Shown here piece by piece: positions 32,047 to 42,807 of a stretch of DNA of 64,000 bases. The translations under genes and the position numbers were made by a program. The notes beneath the pieces were generated by a model. That model searched no databases and was not told the origin of the DNA. It was given only the letters and a program-made list of their open reading frames with translations. Origin of the DNA: Nemertoderma westbladi (taxonomy: Eukaryota; Xenacoelomorpha; Nemertodermatida; Nemertodermatidae); the NCBI GenBank assembly GCA_032718475.1, contig JAUCBJ010008410.1, forward strand, positions 1 to 64,000, read 5' to 3'. The first letter of the stretch is position 1; each line of letters begins with the position of its first letter.

Positions 32047-32443
32047 GTTAACATCTAATATTTTAACAGTGTTGAGTGATTATATAGTATATTATTATAG
32101 TAGAGTAGAAATGAGCCACAGTAAGTAAAGAAACACTCGGGGTGAAAGAATTTGTTATTTTAAGTAACAAGTCGGTTTAAAATAGACCAAAGAACGTTAT
32201 ATGTTTTTTTGTGTTAGATCGTGCATTTTAGTACATGTGCAATTTTGAAGAAATCTGTATTTAATTAATTTAGTATTATAATATTCTATTTTTAGAATTT
32301 ACTACATTTTTTGGTATGTTGGTAGTTCGTGTCATTTAAAAATACACCATAAATACTGGACCGTAAAATTGTACATTGTATGATGTTGTTTCTTCTTCTC
32401 TGAATCTGTTCGCGTAATATACTGTGTACATTGTTTATTTCAG

Positions 32444-32560
32444 GAACATGTACAGATTCCGCATCCTCATGTGTTTATTGGGAAAGTATTGGTGAATGTG
32501 TAAACAACCAAATTTGGATGCATCAGAACTGCAAGTTATCTTGTGGAACATGTACTGCTG
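32444..32560 (+). CDS. Same gene, second ShK-domain exon
   Basis: The acceptor ATTTCAG ends at 32,443, the donor is GTTAGT at 32,561, and the exon is 117 bp, phase 1-1. It encodes a second ShKT module: 'GTCTDSASSCVYW', 'GECVNNQIWM' and 'NCKLSCGTC'. It is clearly a paralogue of the first ShK exon (shared IGECVNN and WM), suggesting exon duplication. Confidence 0.85.
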
Positions 32561-32664
32561 GTTAGTTTCTGCACATATATGTATATTATACATATGTAAT
32601 ATAATCAGATATACAATTTTAGTACACCTACAGTATATTCATACAGTTGGAAATGAATAATTAT

Positions 32665-32752
32665 TTTGGAATCTAATAATTATTATTTTGGAATCTAATA
32701 ATTATTATTTTGGAATCTAATAATTATTATTTTGGAATCTAATAATTATTGG
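32665..32752. repeat. 22-bp tandem repeat
   Basis: Four near-identical units of AATAATTATTATTTTGGAATCT (first slightly shorter) in the intron after the second ShK exon. Confidence 0.9.
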
Positions 32753-32953
32753 GAAATCGTATGACAAAAACTTTTACTATGGCGGGTTAAGTGTCTAATT
32801 AAGTGCAGTCTTCGTATCTAATTGGTTTCCTTTCTTTGAAAGTCTCACCTCCGTGAATTTTTATCTCATCGGCAAAACAACAAAGGTAAATGTCAATTAT
32901 GGGAATGATGGTGTTTAGTGTAGTGTATATTCCTGTTTAGGAGATCTAACCAA

Positions 32954-32979
32954 CCCCCCCCCCCCCCCCCCCCCCCCCC
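32954..32979. repeat. Poly-C run of about 26 bases
   Basis: Pure C homopolymer; its true length is uncertain because such runs are unreliable in sequencing and assembly. Confidence 0.85.
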
Positions 32980-33261
32980 AGGAATAGTTTTTAATTTGAG
33001 CCCGAGTTAGGATGTAGGCGCCATGCATTTTTTTCATACTTACCAATTTTGGGCCCCCATAATTACTTATTTTGGGCAAGGCCAATAAAATCTAATTTAC
33101 GACAACGAGTTATTAAGTCGGGGTGCCATTACTTTGATTTTAGAACTTCTTTACTAGTGATTCTAGAATCTACCTCATTAAAAAGGTCGCCCTTGTTGAT
33201 TTTAAACTCCTATATTCTTCATCCAATTACAACATGAAATATTAATTCTACTCTATTTTAG

Positions 33262-33316
33262 ATCCATGTGGATGCATTAATCCACCCTGCGTGATGACAT
33301 CAACTCTAAGTGCTGA
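33262..33316 (+). CDS. Same gene, Met-turn exon of the metalloprotease domain
   Basis: The acceptor ATTTTAG ends at 33,261 and the donor is GTTAGT at 33,317. The exon is 55 bp (phase 1 to 2) and encodes 'PCGCINPPCVMTSTLSAE'. It matches the ADAM segment C-x-C-x4-C-(I/V)-M that forms the Met-turn C-terminal to the zinc site. The protease domain therefore resumes here, after the two ShK exons. It is short, but the phase joins exactly with the next exon. Confidence 0.72.
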
Positions 33317-34889
33317 GTTAGTATTCTTAAAGATTACAACGTATGCGCAATCTCTAAAGTATTAGTTCCAATCCTGCAGATGATGCGACGCTATAGAGTT
33401 TTACAAAAAGTTGATTTATTTCAAAGGGTTACCCACAGCCTGCTGACCGCACTTAACAAACTTACAAATCGAACATATTATTTTGTCTGGAAGATTCACA
33501 TCGAAAAAAATTATGATATTTGATCACTCTTATTGTCACTTTTTTTACAATTAAAAACTGATGGTAGTATCCCAAAATTTAGAATATATTACATATCCTT
33601 TATTAGGGTTAATGAAAAGATAAACAAACAAGTAAAAACAACCTGCACCTGCACTCAACGAATATAAGATAACCAAAATATCAAATATGATAAGGCCTAT
33701 CAGACTATACTACTCGAGTTAGACAGATTAATAACGGAAATCAGAATACTGCTTGTCTACTAATAGAATAGCGCTAAAGAAAATAAAGATAGTAACAAAA
33801 TGTTGGGAATTGCAGTCTAGTAAAGCAGAAGAAAATACACAGTAGGGTGCATCAAATGCCCCACTTTTTTTAAGAAATGGAATGGATACTTTTTGTCCCT
33901 AGATTTATTTTGTTCAATTTGATGATAATAATGAAATTTTGAAAGTTTTGTATAACCTGTAATTTGTCTTCGGGGTCGGGGTCCTTAGAGCACTCAAGAT
34001 ATGACAGTCGGCGATTGATCCAGTTATCGTTATAGATCCAAATAAGCTTATGCATGGGTGTGGAAATGTTATTCAATCATCAAAATTTATGTATGATATG
34101 CAATTTGCTTTCAAATGGTATGCTACATGATACCTTTCCAAAAATATTTACAAGATTGATTATCCCCCATTGACAATGGCAGTGTGGTGATCTAATATTT
34201 TTTTTGTTTTTAATCTAATATCAATCCTTATGACTATAAAGGCCCTTGACTGAGTACCACCCCACCAGAAATGAAATAATTCCTAAACCAATCGATGATC
34301 TGATGAATTCAAAGATACAAAATACAAGGAGATTTATTATGCTTGAGTTTGAGTATGTTTTATATTTCCCCTTATTTTTATGAAATGATATTATTATATT
34401 TATTCAATAATATTCCCTTTGTAATAATTGTTTTACGAAACATATTATTATATACATACTCTTACTACAGTTACTGGTAAAGTTAATTAATATGATGGGA
34501 TTAATATTATGATGAGTTACTTAGGTTTATGCAAGTTCGGTGTTTTCTTCCTATCTGCTTCATAGACCTGAAGGACATTTTGGTGTTAGAAGTTGAAGTG
34601 TATATATCGAATATCATTATAATATAATAGGCCTACTAGCCAAACATGACTGCAGATATATAAACCTAGCGCAGTACAGCAGTACTTCTGACAGTCATTG
34701 TAGATGCTTAGTACCGGTTGCCGGTAGCACAATGATAAACTATAATGTAATACAACTAGAGTATTTAAATTTCCCGCCACACCCTTAAGATACTGATCAT
34801 CGCATAATATATTGTCATACAGTTTAAAGGTAAGTTACAGTTTCTAACACTCCCACTTGACTATAATAATTATGCGACATTGAATTTAA

Positions 34890-37800
34890 TTACTCTAATG
34901 AAATAAGACCAATTTTTGAGCAATGATACTCAAATATCGCTTTCGTGAGTCCCTTTGTAAACATATCAGCAGTCATTTCCTTCGAGCTGCAGTATTTAAC
35001 AGTAACAATATTGCGAGCAATTAGTTCTCGAATGAAATGAAACCTGACATCGATATGTTTAGTACGATTGTGGAAGACAGGGTTCTTCACTAGTGCAATA
35101 GCACTCTGGTTATCCTCAAACATCATTACTGGTTCAACCTTTGACAATAATACGTTTGCTATCAAGATGCGCAACCACTTTGCCTCTTGGGCAGCTGAAC
35201 TTAATGCAACATATTCTGCTTCTGTTGAAGATATTGCCACAATGTCCTGTCTCTTGCTTCTCCAGCTAACAGCACAATCTCCTACAAAGAATATATATCC
35301 AGATGTAGATTTACGAGTTTCAGAACATCCTGCATGATTAGCATCTGAGTATCCACTTGCAGAAATCACTGAAGTTTCTTTAGCATTATATTTTAAACCT
35401 ACATTCAATGTACCACGGATATAACGAAATACACGTTTTACCCCCTTCCAATGTGCCTCTGATGGATCTGACATGTATTTACTTAAAATACCAATAGATG
35501 TAGCTAAATCTGGTCGAGTTCCAGTCATTGCATATGTGAGACTACCAATCGCTGTTTGATAAAGAGTTTTGTCAGCTGGTTTCTCATCATCAGTTCTCTT
35601 CTCGAATTTCACATTTGGATCAATTGGGGTAGCAACTGGTTTGCAGTTTAGCATACCAAATCTCTCAAGTACATTTTCTAAGTACTTTGATTGATTTATA
35701 GTCATTGTCCGATTCTTACGATCCCTAGTAATCACCATTCCAAGAATATATTCTAATTCTCCTTTATCAACCATTTCAAATCGACTAGATAATGTACATT
35801 TCTCTTGCATTAATATTTCATCATCACTTGATGCTATGAGAATATCATCTACATAGAGAACAATGATTACTACAATATCATTGACATACTTGATATACAT
35901 GCACGGATCAGCTTCATTTTGTTTGAATCCATTCGAAGTTAGATGCTTATCAATTAATTTATTCCAGCATCTAGAAGATTGTTTTAAACCATAAATGGCC
36001 TTCTTTAGTTTGCAGACGAAATCAGGACGTTTGTCATCAACATAGCCCTCCGGTTGCTTCATATAGATTTCATTCTCAAGTTCCCCATTTAGAAAGGCTG
36101 TTTTAACATCCATTTGATGTATTGACCAATTCAGTTGATTTGCAATAGCTAATACTGTACGAATAGCACTGTATTTAGCAACAGGTGCAAACACTTCATC
36201 ATAGTCTATCCCATATTCTTGAGTAAAACCACGTGCCACTAGACGGGCTTTATAACGTTCAATGGAACCATCAGGTTGATATTTATATTTGAGAATCCAT
36301 TTGCAATCAACAATATTTGCATCTGCGGGTGCTTTTACCAAAGTCCATGTCTGATTCTTTATTAGAGATTCATATTCAGTATCCATTGCCTCTCGCCAAT
36401 AATCACCATCATTTCGTGACCATGCTTCTTTGAGTGTTTGAGGTTCAATACTCTCCTCCTCTACAATCATGGCCTTCGGCCATTCAATTGTACCCAATCG
36501 GTCTGGTGGCTTACGTTGACGTGTTGGATAATGACGAACACTTTTTGATGTTGATGATGAAGTCATTTCACCTTCATTGATTGTTTCCACTACAGGTTCA
36601 TCATCTAAATCAAACCCATGAAATACTTCACCATCAGATGAAGACACACTATCTCCTATAGTCTCAATCTCCATAGCCTCTTGATTATTTACAATGTTTG
36701 ATGTATGATCAACTATACTCGTCCTAGTCTGTTGAGCCTCTTGATTATTTACAATGTTCGATGTATGATCAACTATACTCTTCCTAGTCTGTTGAGCCTC
36801 TTTTACAACTAGCTCCCCTTGATCAACATCGGAACTTTCCTTCATATATGGAGGTTTTAATATTGGATTTGTGACACGATTTGACATCTTTGGAAAACTA
36901 TTTTCAAAGAACTGTACATCACGACTCTCATAAATCCGCTTACTCTCTGGCTCATATAATCTATAACCCTTAGACTTTCCACTATATCCAATAAAGATGC
37001 ACTTACGAGCCTTTGCATCGAGTTTCTTTCGTTTCTCTCGTGGTAGATGCATAAATGAATAACATCCAAAAATTCTCAAAGAACTTACATCTGGTTTATT
37101 GCCAAACCAAACTTCATAGGGAGTCGACCCTTGAACTGCATTTGTAGGACATCGGTTGCGAATATAAACAGCAGTGCTCACAGCTTCTGCCCAGAACTGT
37201 TTTGATAATCCTGCTGCATATAACATTGACAATGCAAGTTCCATAATTGTGCGATTCATGCGCTCTGCAACTCCATTTTGTTGTGGATTATATGGAACAG
37301 TGAATTCATGCATAATTCCTTTAGATAAACAATACTCTTTTAATGAGGTTGAGTTATATTCGCCACCATTATCTGAACGTAATATCTTTACAGTTCGACC
37401 AATTTGGTTTTCAACTTTTGCTACAAAATCCTTGAAGCATTGAAATAGTTCACTTTTATGCTTCAATATATAAACTGTTGTATATCGTGATTTATCATCA
37501 ATGATAGTAGCAAAATATTTAGAACCACCAATTGATTCAGTGTCCATAGGGCCACATATATCTGAGTGAACAATATCAACTAGATCATCTGCCCTACGAG
37601 AAGAATGTGTAGGAAATGGGACCTTGTGCGATTTCCCTAGTGCACAACCCTCACAATTCGTATTGAAGGTTTCTATATCACAATTAATTCCACTTACCAT
37701 TTCATTATCCAATAATTGCTTTAAGCTATCAATTCCTACATGACCAAATCGTTCATGCCATATTTGACCAGGTAAAGAAGTAGCAACCAATGCAGAATTA

Positions 37801-38225
37801 CCAGTATGTACTTCAAGTTTATACAAGTCACCATCCACTCTACCATTTGCAATTACTTGTTTTCCATAACCAATTTCACATTCTGACCTATAAAAATTTA
37901 TATAAGCCCCTTTCTTTGTCAATGCACGAACTGAAAGAAGATTCTTCCCTAGTTTTGGAACATACAAAACTTCAGAAATACAAAGTTTAGCTCCGCAAGT
38001 AGATTGAATATTAACAATTCCTTTACCTATAGCATTTACATAACGTTTATCACCAAGATAAACATATTTGCAATGGTCAAATTTTTCATAATTTATGAAA
38101 CAATCTGACACAAATGTCATATGTTCGGTAGCTCCTGAATCAATATACCAATTATCACACCCAGTATTCGAATTGCTAATATGCAAAGCAAACGAACAGT
38201 TTTCAAGATAATCCAGCTCATTCAT
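34890..38225 (-). CDS. pol: Copia pol (protease, integrase, reverse transcriptase, RNase H)
   Basis: The frame is 1,111 codons and unbroken. In order: protease 'YIDSGATEHM' (D29), integrase zinc domain 'HERFGHVG...CEGCALGK', integrase core 'DICGPM' and 'DNGGEYN', a variable linker with a tandem 20-residue duplication (IVDHTSNIVNNQEAQQTR), reverse transcriptase with 'LYVDDILIASS', and RNase H ending 'STEAEYVALSSA' and 'KHIDVRFHFIRE'. The order protease-integrase-RT-RNase H is that of Copia. Most Copia elements have a single gag-pol frame; here pol is a separate frame whose ATG overlaps the gag stop. Confidence 0.97.
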   Translation of the reverse strand: MNELDYLENCSFALHISNSNTGCDNWYIDSGATEHMTFVSDCFINYEKFDHCKYVYLGDKRYVNAIGKGIVNIQSTCGAKLCISEVLYVPKLGKNLLSVRALTKKGAYINFYRSECEIGYGKQVIANGRVDGDLYKLEVHTGNSALVATSLPGQIWHERFGHVGIDSLKQLLDNEMVSGINCDIETFNTNCEGCALGKSHKVPFPTHSSRRADDLVDIVHSDICGPMDTESIGGSKYFATIIDDKSRYTTVYILKHKSELFQCFKDFVAKVENQIGRTVKILRSDNGGEYNSTSLKEYCLSKGIMHEFTVPYNPQQNGVAERMNRTIMELALSMLYAAGLSKQFWAEAVSTAVYIRNRCPTNAVQGSTPYEVWFGNKPDVSSLRIFGCYSFMHLPREKRKKLDAKARKCIFIGYSGKSKGYRLYEPESKRIYESRDVQFFENSFPKMSNRVTNPILKPPYMKESSDVDQGELVVKEAQQTRKSIVDHTSNIVNNQEAQQTRTSIVDHTSNIVNNQEAMEIETIGDSVSSSDGEVFHGFDLDDEPVVETINEGEMTSSSTSKSVRHYPTRQRKPPDRLGTIEWPKAMIVEEESIEPQTLKEAWSRNDGDYWREAMDTEYESLIKNQTWTLVKAPADANIVDCKWILKYKYQPDGSIERYKARLVARGFTQEYGIDYDEVFAPVAKYSAIRTVLAIANQLNWSIHQMDVKTAFLNGELENEIYMKQPEGYVDDKRPDFVCKLKKAIYGLKQSSRCWNKLIDKHLTSNGFKQNEADPCMYIKYVNDIVVIIVLYVDDILIASSDDEILMQEKCTLSSRFEMVDKGELEYILGMVITRDRKNRTMTINQSKYLENVLERFGMLNCKPVATPIDPNVKFEKRTDDEKPADKTLYQTAIGSLTYAMTGTRPDLATSIGILSKYMSDPSEAHWKGVKRVFRYIRGTLNVGLKYNAKETSVISASGYSDANHAGCSETRKSTSGYIFFVGDCAVSWRSKRQDIVAISSTEAEYVALSSAAQEAKWLRILIANVLLSKVEPVMMFEDNQSAIALVKNPVFHNRTKHIDVRFHFIRELIARNIVTVKYCSSKEMTADMFTKGLTKAIFEYHCSKIGLISLE

Positions 38226-39091
38226 TCTGATTCTGATTCACTACCTTTAACAAGAAGTCCCTCTGACTTCTTTCGAGTTGGACACGCTGAAGCCCAATGT
38301 GAATTATCACTGCAAAGTTGACAACCTCTTTGAGTACATTTCCGAGCAAAATGTCCCCCAACACCACACTTGAAACATGGAGCCTTGCTCTTCCGGAATC
38401 CTGGTGAAGAAGTGAACTGCTGCGGCTTGCTACTCCCACTGTCTTGTTGTCCCTTCTTTGCATAACCCTTTTGTTTCACTGATAAAAGGGCATTCTCTGT
38501 TTCACTATTGTGTGTGTGCCGTGCACTTTCATTAAACAGTAAACCCTTTATATTGTCCCATGACATTTCATTGACAGCAACATCAATCGCTGACAGCATG
38601 GAATTATACGATGATGGAAGTGATCCTAAAACAGTAAGTGCGAATGCCTTGTCCGTAATATTCTCTTCTGGATCAAGTTCATTAATCTTTGTGTAAAGAT
38701 TCCTCATCTCCGTAACATGTTTCTCAACGTTGCCACCATTTGGCAACTGTTTATTGAAAAATTCGGTTCGAAGTCTAACAATCTTTAGCCATGATTTTCG
38801 ATCAAACTGTTCCTCTAATGCATCCCAAGTTTCCTTTGCAGTCGTTGCATCCTTTATATAGCAACGCAATTCCGGATCAATAGCTAGTGCAATAGTTGTG
38901 CGTGCGCGAGTTTTCCTTCGCATAAACGCAGCTCTACCAGCTCCTTCCGGTGGAGTAGGATCTCCAATGACAAACTCCCACAAATCGTGATGTTCCAATG
39001 TAAGCTGCATTGTGTAACGCCATTCACGATAGTTTTCGGACCGCAGTTTCTCGATTTTCTCTATCTTTAAACCGCCAATATCATCCGCCAT
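38222..39091 (-). CDS. gag: Copia gag
   Basis: The product has 289 residues. The N-terminal capsid part has 'NYREWRYTMQLTLEHHDLWEF' type sequence (UBN2/Copia gag family) and 'ETWDALEEQF'. Two CCHC knuckles follow at the C-terminus: CFKCGVGGHFARKC and CQLCSDNSHWASAC. It ends in an acidic 'ESESE' tail. Its stop overlaps the pol start codon (ATGA at 38,222-38,225). It forms the virus-like particle and binds the element RNA. Confidence 0.95.
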   Translation of the reverse strand: MADDIGGLKIEKIEKLRSENYREWRYTMQLTLEHHDLWEFVIGDPTPPEGAGRAAFMRRKTRARTTIALAIDPELRCYIKDATTAKETWDALEEQFDRKSWLKIVRLRTEFFNKQLPNGGNVEKHVTEMRNLYTKINELDPEENITDKAFALTVLGSLPSSYNSMLSAIDVAVNEMSWDNIKGLLFNESARHTHNSETENALLSVKQKGYAKKGQQDSGSSKPQQFTSSPGFRKSKAPCFKCGVGGHFARKCTQRGCQLCSDNSHWASACPTRKKSEGLLVKGSESESE

Positions 39092-39315
39092 TTCAGTAAA
39101 CTATCTGTGTGCAATTAATTATAACAGCAACAAAGGAGTAAACAATATCGATTTGTTAAATTTCAGTCACTGATCCTTTCCCACTACTGCTACCGCTTGC
39201 CGGTACCGGTAACCACGATAATTAGCGATTTTTGTATTTGCAAAGTTTCCTTGCATACCAGTACTCATTACAATTCATTACAATTAACAGTACCATAGCA
39301 TCTGACTGCCTGTTA

Positions 39316-39330
39316 CCTGGGCCCATAACC
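39316..39330 (-). promoter_or_regulatory. Copia primer-binding site (half tRNA-iMet)
   Basis: Immediately inside the 5' LTR, the element strand reads GGTTATGGGCCCAGG, complementary to the anticodon stem-loop (CTGGGCCCATAACC) of initiator tRNA-Met. Confidence 0.85.
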
Positions 39331-42129
39331 TGTTAGAAGTTGAAGTGTATATATTGAATATCATTATAATATAATAGGCCTACTAGCCAAACATGACTGC
39401 AGATATATAAACCTAGCGCAGTACAGCAGTACTTCTGACAGTCATTGTAGATGCTTAGTACCGGTTGCCGGTAGCACAATGATAAACTATAATGTAATAC
39501 AACTAGAGTATTTAAATTTCCCGCCACACCCTTAAGATACTGATCATCGCATAATATATTGTCATACAGTTTAAAGGTAAGTTACAGTTTCTAACATTTG
39601 GTAATGCGTTTCAAGTTTGGTGGCCTTTAGGTAGTCTGCACTTTGCTTCACCCCTCGTTCTGCTCCATCATTGATATTTGTGATAGCAACTATGTTGGAT
39701 TAAGATGTCTTAAATGCTGCTGATAATTGCCACTTATCAACATCTTCTCTTAAAAATGAGGAATCTAACTCTAATAGAGAAAATATATACAAAGAATCCT
39801 CCATTACTAAGTCGTACAGTCGGGTTGATAATGATATATTAGCTGAAAACTTTGACTTACCAAAGCCAGTACCAAAACGGTTCCTTGGGGATATAACAAT
39901 GGTTGATGGTTTGACTCCTATCAGTTGATCGGCCAATAAACGTTTTTCCTTATCTGGAACATGGCTGCCAAATAGAGCTAAGGTTACCTACCGTCTTAGC
40001 CGTTAAATACCAAAGATGTGGATGAAATTCTACTCTGGCACTATTTGAAACACAACTGTTTACCTCATAATACTGCAGTAGAAGATGGAACAGCTCCAAA
40101 TCATTCCAAGGTGCATTAGCAACGAACAACATATCCACCAGCATGAGTATATATGTGAAGCAAATGTAACAAATTGACATATCTTCTCAATGTGGGAGGT
40201 TGAAGTTATTGTTCCCAATGGTAAATCCTTGATAGATTCCTGGAATAGAACAATTTTAATTGAATAGATTAATATAGACATCCACCTGGCTTTGTGTAAG
40301 GCACCAGGTCGGTTGAATTTAAAAGCTGCTTGATCACCAGAAGGTAAACCATTGACAAAGAGTAAACATAGCTCAGCAAAATTCTTGTAGTCATCTCTTG
40401 GCATATCTTTATACTGACCTACTGACTTCAGTAATTTGGATCTATCATTCAATAATGATTGAGCTTCTACACTATATTGAGATATATCCATTATAGACAG
40501 CTTCCCTTTATGGTCATTGTATGGCAGAAGTTCATATTTAGTGCGAAATCTAGCAAACAATTGAACTTCTTGAGTCTTTGAAGCTTCAATATGTAAATTT
40601 TCAAAGACATGATTTAGTATTAATTCCCTAATATGGTGGCAACATCCTGACCACAATAAGGCTCTACCAAGCCGTTGTTGAATTGATACACAAGCAGCAG
40701 TTATATATGTCCTGTATTAGTTGCTGTGGTATCGAATGTCATGTTGACAATATTGTCAGAAAAGTTCCCGGACTCTAAAAGATCAACTGTTAGATTAGCT
40801 ATAATAGAACCTGAGGATTGATCTGTGCCTGGTTGGTAAGAAGACATTCTTCCAACACATGGATTGTCAAGTTTGGGCAATAGTTTTGAATTCCAGTGTA
40901 GTGTTGCTAAATGTGGGGATAACCAATTTCTTTTCATTGCATCTGCAATTTCTTTACATATACTACGACGTGCACAGTCAAAGGATGCATATGAGGTGGA
41001 AACTTTGGATACACCTCCACCAGCTTCTTTGATTAGTGCTTTAGAATAGGCAGATTGTTGGGTTGGAGTCAGGTTGCAGCATCTTTGACATCTTTAATAT
41101 TAACATTACATGGCCACAGTTGAAATGTTGTTTTCAATCGATCATCCATTGCTTTTAATTTTGCTTTAGTTGCATCAGTAGTTCTTAAGTTTAATGGTAT
41201 ACTTCTTAGCTTAGCATTATCATCTAAAAGCTTCACCATTTTTTCATGACCTTTCCTCTCAGTTATCATAGGTATATTTCATTTATTATAAAATGTGACA
41301 AGTTGATCATTAACAATTTTCGTTGCTTCCCATTTTGTACGTTGAATAGATGTATGGTAAATAAGGCAAAATAGTTTACAATTTGGAAGTCGAGATCCAC
41401 AAATATCAGCATCATGGGAAGTTACTCCTCTTGGTAATCCAAACAGCATACTACTTTGACGAGTTTTTTGACTAGTCATATTATTTATCAATAATTATCT
41501 CTTTTGTAGACAATTAACAATACTAAGTATGTACTGGTACAGTGGTAAATAAACATATAACGATATAGGCCTAACAGAAGAACATTGCAATGGAAAGGGC
41601 AATGCATCACTTTCAACAAGATTTGTAGTTTTGGAACGGTTTTGTGGCCCATCCAGCCTAAAATAATAACAAAAGCAACAATATTATAATAATAATTGCA
41701 CTATTGCACTATCTATAACACACACAGTACAACTGAATTGTTAATATAGTAATTCAGATATAGTGAATGTATGAATGCAGAATATGGAAATGGGGTCTTT
41801 TTGAAATAGCCTTGTACTGTTTGAAAATCTAGCTGAAATTGGCAAAATTTTTAAATACAGCAGCCCACTGTCGTCAGAGGGACATGTAATGGATATCCAC
41901 ATGATCCTTAATATATAATTATAAGTATATCATGCAGCATATCATTTAAAATTCATTCAAAACCATTCAAATCATATAAAAATGTAAGGGGCGTTTGATG
42001 CACCCTAATACAGAATCAAGCAATTCTGCACTATGTTTCCATATTCATTAGGTAGGCAATAAGACATAAATAGACATAGACAAAACGCGCATTCAGATAT
42101 ATCAAGAAAGCAGTACAGTACAGAGTTCC

Positions 42130-42807
42130 GGTATAACTAAAAGAGATTTTCATCATAACATTGACGTAGTGAGTGTAGGGATTGGTCTGTTAAACCCAAA
42201 GTCAACAATTTATGATGATGTATCCATACAATTTTATTGTAATCTCCAAACCGTTCAACTATTGTTTTTAATGCCATTCCATAATTGGCATCTAAAGCGG
42301 TATAACCTTCTTTTATTTGTGCAGCTTCCCCTATAAGTAGAGGCTTTAAGTTGTTAAATTTTTGAGACTTTGTAAGGTCAGCCCTGGATCCAACCTCAGC
42401 ATGAAATTGGTCAATAAAACATGGCCATTTTGTAAGTGAGCTATCGTATTTTGTTAATTCAATTTTTGGTAATTTCGATGTAGTTACAGTAGATGAACTA
42501 GACCTTGATGACTGGTTTCTATCAGTGTTTGCTCTGTCTATAAGTGTTCTAAACTTATTAATCTGCCCTTTAACTACATCTGAACGAATGCCATCATCTC
42601 CTTCCCGCTCAGCTATTGCCTCAGATGCAACTTCATATTGGTCATCATCACTAAAAATTCCTTGAAATTTAAAATTAAAATTAAAATTTCTTGAAATGTA
42701 TTATCCATTCTTTCATGAAAAATACATAATGTCTCATATGTACCTTCATTGTCATTTTTCACATTAAATAATTTCTCTACATTTTGATATATTTTTGTGT
42801 AAGCCAT
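42130..42807 (-). mobile_element. BEL/Pao LTR retrotransposon gag remnant
   Basis: The minus-strand translation gives 'SKLPKIELTKYDSSLTKWPCF', 'FHAEVGSRADLTKSQKFNNLKPLLIGEA' and 'YGMALKTIVERFGD'. These match the DUF1759 gag of BEL/Pao elements ('LPKI.LPKF.G...W..F...F...V...L....KF.YL...L.GEA', then 'LL..RFG'). There are a stop and frameshift near the N-terminal end (42,613-42,807). No LTRs or pol are seen nearby. It lies just outside the right TIR of the DNA transposon. Confidence 0.75.

Larger units (their letters stand above)
34584..39596 (-). mobile_element. Complete Ty1/Copia LTR retrotransposon
   Basis: Two 266-bp LTRs (34,584-34,849 and 39,331-39,596) begin TG and end CA (TGTTAGAA...TTCTAACA) and differ at one base only (CGAATATC/TGAATATC). 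The 5-bp target duplication TTTGG is perfect (34,579-34,583 and 39,597-39,601). Both gag and pol are open. Next to the 5' LTR, 39,317-39,330 is complementary to the anticodon arm of initiator tRNA-Met, as in Drosophila copia, which primes from a half tRNA. A purine tract (AAGTGGGAG) abuts the 3' LTR. This element is very young and possibly active. Confidence 0.97.
33843..42007 (-). mobile_element. TIR DNA transposon with decayed transposase, host of the Copia insertion
   Basis: The ends are TAGGGTGCATCAAATGCCCC (33,843-33,862) and its inverted copy GGGGCGTTTGATGCACCCTA (41,988-42,007), one mismatch in 20. The flanks ATACACAG and ATACAGAA agree at six of eight positions, which may be a decayed 8-bp target duplication. 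Minus-strand transposase-like pieces lie at 39,700-39,936, 40,060-40,937 and 41,069-41,491. They include 'FDTTATNTG', 'CCHHIRELILNHVFENL', 'LFARFRTKY' and 'RPGALHKARWMSILIYSIKI', a pattern I know from repeated invertebrate proteins but cannot assign to a superfamily. Confidence 0.65.

Noticed and set aside
35068-35337. Plus-strand frames inside the Copia pol region (also 37,174-37,443)
   Set aside because: They are antisense to the unbroken 1,111-codon pol frame.
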